DNA of 26,849 nt from JANLQX01 sp043775075. GTDB taxonomy: Bacteria; Actinomycetota; Acidimicrobiia; Acidimicrobiales; JANYDT01. Position 1 is the stretch's first letter. Each line of letters begins with the position of its first letter. Of this stretch, positions 22,899 through 26,849 are shown piece after piece. Below the pieces are notes generated by a model. The model was not told the DNA's origin. It worked only from the letters and a program-made list of their open reading frames with translations, and ran no database searches. Position numbers and translations under genes: made by a program. The DNA lies in the NCBI GenBank assembly GCA_043775075.1, contig JAYVSS010000170.1, positions 1-26,849 on the forward strand, read 5' to 3'.

Positions 22899-23818
22899 TG
22901 ACGGCGATCACGAAACCCAATGCCGCCATCGTTGGCGTTGACTACGAGTCCAAGGCCCGGCGTGAGCGAAACAAACTTCGCGTGCTGAAGTTTCTGGCCT
23001 ACGCCCTGCTATTGGCCGCCGCCTTGGCTTATGTGATGCCGTTCATTCTCTCGGCGATCAGTTCGTTCAAGACGGACGCAGACATCACCCGTAATCCGGT
23101 GAAACTAACCTTCGATAGCAAGCTTGGGAGCCCCACGCTCGACGGGATCCGCCGCTTGAGCAAGGACTCGATTACCTTCCCTCGCTGGATGCTCAACTCG
23201 GTCATTGTGACCGTATCGGTCGTTGCCGGTCGGTTGGTCCTGGCATCGCTCGCCGGCTACGCACTGGCCAGAATGCGGTTTCGTGGCCGCCAACTTGTTT
23301 TCAGCATGATTCTTTTGGTGATGGGCATTCCTCACATTGTTTTGGCGATTCCACAATTCATTGTGTTGAAGCAGATAGGTGTTCTCAACACGTACTGGGC
23401 CATTATTTTGCCGATGTTGTTCGATTGCGCAGACATATTGATCATGAAGCAGTTCATGGAGCAGATACCCCCAGAAATGGAAGAAGCGGCAGCTCTCGAT
23501 GGGGCAACTCGCTTTCAAACGTTTTGGAAAGTCGTGTTGCCGCTCGCCTCTCCCGGCCTGCTGACGCTGGTCATTCTCCGAACGGTGGGAGCGTGGAATG
23601 AGTTCCTGAAGGTGCTTATTGCCATCCCCTCAGCCCCGCAACTGCGTACCCTGCCGGTGGGGTTGGCTACCCTCCAAGGCGGCGAGTTCGGTTCCACCAC
23701 GCCATGGTCAACAGTCTTGGCCGGAGCACTGCTCACCACCATCCCGATGGCGATCATCTTCTTCACCTTCCAGCGCTTTTTTCAGCAAGGCCTATCAGCC
23801 AGCGGGGTCAAGGGCTAG
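22898..23818 (+). CDS. Sugar ABC transporter permease, MalG type
   Basis: 306-residue second permease of the importer. A basic cytoplasmic N-terminus (about 1-30) is followed by membrane segments near 33-55, 100-122, 133-155, 165-185, 222-240 and 270-293. The EAA loop is textbook at 194-219 (MEEAAALDGATRFQTF, ending LPLASPG). ATG 22898 overlaps the previous stop (TGATG), so this start is clear and the two permeases are translated in a coupled way, as expected for a heterodimer. FLSxxxSFKTD-like ISSFKTDADI after the first helix is typical for MalG-type subunits. No ATPase gene follows directly; the cognate ATPase is probably a shared one elsewhere. Confidence 0.94.
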   Translation: MTAITKPNAAIVGVDYESKARRERNKLRVLKFLAYALLLAAALAYVMPFILSAISSFKTDADITRNPVKLTFDSKLGSPTLDGIRRLSKDSITFPRWMLNSVIVTVSVVAGRLVLASLAGYALARMRFRGRQLVFSMILLVMGIPHIVLAIPQFIVLKQIGVLNTYWAIILPMLFDCADILIMKQFMEQIPPEMEEAAALDGATRFQTFWKVVLPLASPGLLTLVILRTVGAWNEFLKVLIAIPSAPQLRTLPVGLATLQGGEFGSTTPWSTVLAGALLTTIPMAIIFFTFQRFFQQGLSASGVKG

Positions 23819-23867
23819 TGGTCTGTCGCAGATGCACGCAGGGCGTCGATGCGCCGAGATTCTGCCG

Positions 23868-23906
23868 ACAACCAGCCCCTATGCGAAGCTTCGGCGCGCT
23901 GGTTGT
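23868..23906 (+). terminator. Hairpin downstream of the MalG-type gene
   Basis: ACAACCAGC at 23868-23876 pairs perfectly with GCTGGTTGT at 23898-23906. The loop contains a further palindrome, CGAAGCTTCG (23884-23893), so the RNA could form a two-tier stem. Only TT follows before CG. It may end or weaken the transporter transcript before the glycosidase gene 86 bases further on. Confidence 0.45.
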
Positions 23907-23991
23907 TTCGAAGATGGACCGCTAGCCAGCTCGTTGTCCGTCCGATCGTTCACCTCCCTCCAACCTTTGACTCGCGTGCCTGGACTATTCC

Positions 23992-26094
23992 GTGTCTGAT
24001 TCTCTTGCCACATCCACGCTCGATCATCTCTCTACGCTGCTGTGCGGCGACACCGTCGCCCTTTCAACCTCGCGAGGAGAAATCTCTGCCGATGCCCTCC
24101 TCGGCGTGTTCTTTCGGGATGAGCGGCTGATTAGTTCGCTGGAGGTGACCGTCGACGGCGCGTCGCCACCGCTGCTGTCCTCCACCCGTACGGCCGCTGG
24201 AAGCGATCGGATCGCCCTGCTTGGAGCGCTTGATCGGTATCGCGACGGTAAGGCGCTGTTGGTGCGTCGCCGTGTAGTTGGTGTTGGAATCGTCAATGAG
24301 GCGATTGAACTTCTCTCATTTGGATCGGGGCGCACCTTCGAAATCGTCATTGAAGTGCAAAGTGACGGCACGAGCATCCTTGACCTGAAGTCGGCGAAGC
24401 ACCCCAATCCATCATTGCCATGGTCGATTCACGAATCGGGCCGGTCGGCCACGGCGTTTCGTAACGGGCGCCCCTTCGTCACCATTGGCGTCGAGGACGG
24501 ACACCTCGGTTTCGCCGTCGGCACCACGCACGAATCGGACTCTCCGAGCTCGCGGTTAGGACTGCAGTTGACGTGGAAAGCCGAGGTGGCCGCAGGACAA
24601 ACTTGGCATTCGTCGTGGTCGCTCCGTGCGCATACGAATGTCGCCGGCGAGGGCGAGACGGCGCAGGTCGGCCAGATCCCCCGCGCCCTCCTTCCCCGTC
24701 TCGTTATCGACTCCCCCGACTACAGGTGGTCGCGCGCCATCGAAGCGGCTATTGAAGACCTCGAAGCGCTGGTCATTGACCACAAAGGCGAGCGATTTAT
24801 CGCTGCCGGTGCTCCTTGGTACCTTGCGCTTTTTGGCCGCGATTCGTTGCTGGCCGCATGGGAGACCTTGCCGCTAGGCACATCGCTCGCTCTCGATGTC
24901 TTGGAGACACTGGCGGCCCATCAGGGCACCGTAGTAAACGCTCGGCGGATGGAACAGCCCGGCAAAATCTTGCACGAGCGCAGAATTGGCGGCCCCCAAG
25001 TCTTCGGCCTGCAGCAGGGTGCGTCGTACTACGGGAGCGTCGACTCGAGCCCACTGTTCGTGATGTTGCTGGCCGAGGTGTATCGGTGGGGAGGTGACCT
25101 CGCCCGAATTCGGGAACTTCTCCCTGCCGCTCGGAGGGCCGTGGAGTGGTGCCTTCACTACGGCACGCTGGGGCGGGACGGCGCAGATAACGCAGATGCG
25201 GCGCCGGGTTCGCCGTTTCTTTGGTACCACACCGACCACAATGGGCTCGGCAATCAGTCGTGGAAGGACTCGGGCGACTGCATGGTCCATGCCGACGGCT
25301 CCATGGCCACTGGCCCATTCGCCGTGGCCGAAGTGCAGGGATACTTTTACGATGCGCTCGTGGGACTCGCTCGCCTCGAGCGCGATCTCGGCGATGGCGT
25401 CCGCGCCGTCGAACTTGAACAGAGTGCTGTGTCTCTGGCTACTGCTTTCGACGCAAACTTCTGGCTCGCCGATCGAAACCTGATCGCCTTAGCCCTCGAT
25501 GGATTGTCGCACCCTCTTCGTGTCGCCACGTCGAACCATGGCCAGTGTCTCTGGTCGGGCATTCTTGACCCCAAGCGAGCGGCGCAGGTTGCGGCGCGGG
25601 TAATGGAGGGGGATCTGCGGTCGATGTGGGGAATACGGACCTTGGGCGATCAGGAGATCGCTTACAACCCTCTCGGCTACCACCGCGGCACGGTGTGGGC
25701 CCACGATTCGGCGATCATCGCTGCCGGCCTGGCCCGGCACGGTTTCGCTGATGCAGCAGCGGTGCTCTTCAGCGGTCTGCTCGACGCCGCCGAGCAATTC
25801 GAGTGGCGCCTCCCGGAGCTGTATTGCGGGCTCGACACGGCCGAAGGTGAACCGCTCCCGTATCCAGCGGCGTGTTCGCCCCAGGCATGGAGTGCGGGCG
25901 TTCCCCTCCTGGGACTGCGGGCTTGGCTTGGTCTCAATCCCGATGTCCCGGCCGGGAGAATTGAGGTGCGACCGATCATCAGGGGGGCGGAGCCGTTCAC
26001 GGTGTCTGGGTTGGTCGTGGGTGACCAGACAATTTCCGTTTCGGTCAGCGATGGCGCAGTCGTCGTTACCGGCACCGATCTGCGGTGGGAGTGA
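23992..26094 (+). CDS. Glycogen debranching-type glycosidase (GDE N-terminal bis domain + six-hairpin glycosidase domain)
   Basis: Cytosolic 700-residue protein of the bacterial amylo-alpha-1,6-glucosidase group. Residues about 20-220 are the beta-rich N-terminal domain (opening FFRDERLISSLEVTVDG-like). From about 240 an (alpha/alpha)6-barrel follows with the family phrases PWYLALFGRDSLLAAW (276-290), GKILHERR (324-331), NQSWKDSGDCMVHADGS (421-437), YHRGTVWAHDSAI (563-575) and the CSPQAWSAG region. The acidic residues in GRDS and WKDSGD are candidate catalytic or substrate-binding residues. No signal peptide is seen, so it acts on imported sugar. GTG 23992 has no evident ribosome site. It follows the importer genes and probably hydrolyses the transported oligosaccharide. 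Related proteins have been assigned other alpha-glycosidic substrates, so the bond cleaved is uncertain. Confidence 0.88.
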   Translation: MSDSLATSTLDHLSTLLCGDTVALSTSRGEISADALLGVFFRDERLISSLEVTVDGASPPLLSSTRTAAGSDRIALLGALDRYRDGKALLVRRRVVGVGIVNEAIELLSFGSGRTFEIVIEVQSDGTSILDLKSAKHPNPSLPWSIHESGRSATAFRNGRPFVTIGVEDGHLGFAVGTTHESDSPSSRLGLQLTWKAEVAAGQTWHSSWSLRAHTNVAGEGETAQVGQIPRALLPRLVIDSPDYRWSRAIEAAIEDLEALVIDHKGERFIAAGAPWYLALFGRDSLLAAWETLPLGTSLALDVLETLAAHQGTVVNARRMEQPGKILHERRIGGPQVFGLQQGASYYGSVDSSPLFVMLLAEVYRWGGDLARIRELLPAARRAVEWCLHYGTLGRDGADNADAAPGSPFLWYHTDHNGLGNQSWKDSGDCMVHADGSMATGPFAVAEVQGYFYDALVGLARLERDLGDGVRAVELEQSAVSLATAFDANFWLADRNLIALALDGLSHPLRVATSNHGQCLWSGILDPKRAAQVAARVMEGDLRSMWGIRTLGDQEIAYNPLGYHRGTVWAHDSAIIAAGLARHGFADAAAVLFSGLLDAAEQFEWRLPELYCGLDTAEGEPLPYPAACSPQAWSAGVPLLGLRAWLGLNPDVPAGRIEVRPIIRGAEPFTVSGLVVGDQTISVSVSDGAVVVTGTDLRWE

Positions 26095-26102
26095 AGCCCG
26101 AA

Positions 26103-26179
26103 ATCTTTGTGATGCGGGGTTCTGCTTAATCTCGCCTGTTGGTGTCCCTCGACCCGGCGATCTTTGTGACGCGGGGCTC
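26103..26179. repeat. Two 20-bp near-identical direct repeats before the PotA-type gene
   Basis: ATCTTTGTGATGCGGGGTTC at 26103-26122 recurs at 26160-26179 with two transitions. Each copy is followed within four or five bases by a TAnnnT-type hexamer (TAATCT at 26127-26132, TACACT at 26183-26188). The second hexamer ends eight bases before the ATG. The repeats may be duplicated promoter or regulator-binding modules. Confidence 0.65.
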
Positions 26180-26196
26180 ACCTACACTCAAATCCC

Positions 26197-26849
26197 ATGA
26201 CTGGTGGCCGCGGTGCCGTTCGGATGGAACGGGTGACGAAGCGCTTTGGGGTGATGACGGCCGTGGACAATGTGTCATTGTCCATCGAGCCCGGCGAGTT
26301 TGTTGCCCTTCTAGGCCCGTCGGGATGTGGCAAAACCACCTGCCTCCGAATGATCGCGGGGTTCGAGCAGCCCGACGAAGGCGAGGTGTTCATCTCTGAT
26401 CAGCCGGTGTCCGGGATGCCCGCGCACAAGCGCGATGTCAACACCGTGTTCCAGAACTATTCGCTGTTCCCGCACATGAGTGTGCTTGACAACGTCGCTT
26501 TTGGTCCCCGCTCCAAGGGTATGGACAAAGCCACCGCTCGCCGGCAGGCCCAGGACATGCTCGACATTGTCCGCCTAGGCGACTTCGGCTCGCGCAGACC
26601 GTCGCAGATGTCTGGCGGTCAGCAGCAGCGCGTCGCTCTCGCCCGGGCTCTGGTGAATAAGCCGAGCGCCTTACTCCTCGACGAACCACTCGCCGCTCTT
26701 GACCTCAAGCTTCGTCAAGCGATGCAACTCGAACTGAAACGTATTCAACGCGAGGTTGGCATCACCTTCATCTTCGTCACCCATGACCAGGAGGAGGCAC
26801 TGACGATGAGTGACCGCATTGCCGTGATGAGTCAGGGTCGGATCGAACA
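26197..26849 (+). CDS. potA: ABC transporter ATP-binding protein, PotA (polyamine) type (partial, C-terminus beyond window)
   Basis: Cytoplasmic ATPase that energises an importer; 217 residues are visible. Walker A is GPSGCGKTT at 40-48, the Q-loop is FQNYSLFPHM, the signature is MSGGQQQRVALAR at 138-150, Walker B is ALLLDEPLAALD at 158-169, and the switch His196 is in VTHDQEEALTMSDR. The wording GGQQQRVALARAL, KLRQAMQLELKRIQREVG and EEALTMSD is typical of spermidine/putrescine PotA rather than of the sugar ATPases MsmX/UgpC, which usually read GGQRQRVAMGRAI. The regulatory C-terminal domain and any potBCD genes lie outside. No good ribosome site precedes the ATG, and a TACACT box eight bases upstream suggests a leaderless transcript. 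The ATPase call is certain; polyamine specificity is likely but unproven. Confidence 0.9.
   Translation, partial: MTGGRGAVRMERVTKRFGVMTAVDNVSLSIEPGEFVALLGPSGCGKTTCLRMIAGFEQPDEGEVFISDQPVSGMPAHKRDVNTVFQNYSLFPHMSVLDNVAFGPRSKGMDKATARRQAQDMLDIVRLGDFGSRRPSQMSGGQQQRVALARALVNKPSALLLDEPLAALDLKLRQAMQLELKRIQREVGITFIFVTHDQEEALTMSDRIAVMSQGRIE

Overview
The window looks like a chromosomal segment of a high-GC Gram-positive bacterium (Actinomycetota). Reasons: GC-rich codon use, frequent GTG starts, an actinobacterial-type class I xylose isomerase, and a seven-gene block (membrane protein, DUF4129, DUF4350, MoxR, DUF58, opposing SpoIIM-like, RDD) whose order and orientation match my recollection of M. tuberculosis Rv3689-Rv3695. 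Acidimicrobiia is a guess. I see no rRNA, tRNA, CRISPR array, intact insertion sequence or prophage.

Layout. 1-2254 (minus): a sugar ABC importer, with a lipoprotein binding protein followed directly by a MalF-type permease cut by the window edge. 2389-3610 (minus): a SnoaL-like protein and an XRE-cupin regulator. 3796-6089 (plus): nitronate monooxygenase overlapping a secreted sorbosone/glucose-dehydrogenase-like protein. 6090-6652: a decayed stretch with a probable DUF222 remnant and a duplicated xylA tail. 6653-8605 (minus): RDD membrane protein then xylose isomerase. 8704-9702 (plus): SpoIIM-like protein. 9618-14635 (minus): membrane protein, DUF4129, DUF4350, MoxR and DUF58, tightly coupled. 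14766-16963 (minus): two adjacent acyl-CoA dehydrogenase subunits, preceded by a repeat- and hairpin-rich spacer. 17302-18934: alanine dehydrogenase divergent from an Lrp/AsnC regulator. 19121-26094 (plus): LacI regulator, sugar-binding protein, two permeases and a glycogen-debranching-type glycosidase. 26197 to the end: a PotA-type ABC ATPase, truncated.

How the genes work together. The LacI gene has a promoter-like sequence, a perfect 12-bp CG-centred palindrome and an ideal Shine-Dalgarno sequence, so it is probably autoregulated. It heads a locus that would import a glucan oligosaccharide and hydrolyse it inside the cell. Neither sugar importer has its own ATPase gene here. The final ATPase reads like the polyamine (PotA) type, so a shared MsmX/UgpC-like ATPase elsewhere is likely. 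The MoxR block is probably a membrane-associated AAA+ chaperone system of unknown client. Alanine dehydrogenase and its divergent Lrp regulator form the familiar ald/aldR arrangement.

The most unusual details are small-scale: a DUF4129 gene that appears to start at CTG overlapping the upstream stop codon; an 11-bp duplication that turned an ATG start into a four-codon dead end with a GTG restart; short duplications next to the stop codons of xylA and an acyl-CoA dehydrogenase; a strong hairpin between binding-protein and permease genes; and a LacI protein with about 90 residues before its helix-turn-helix.
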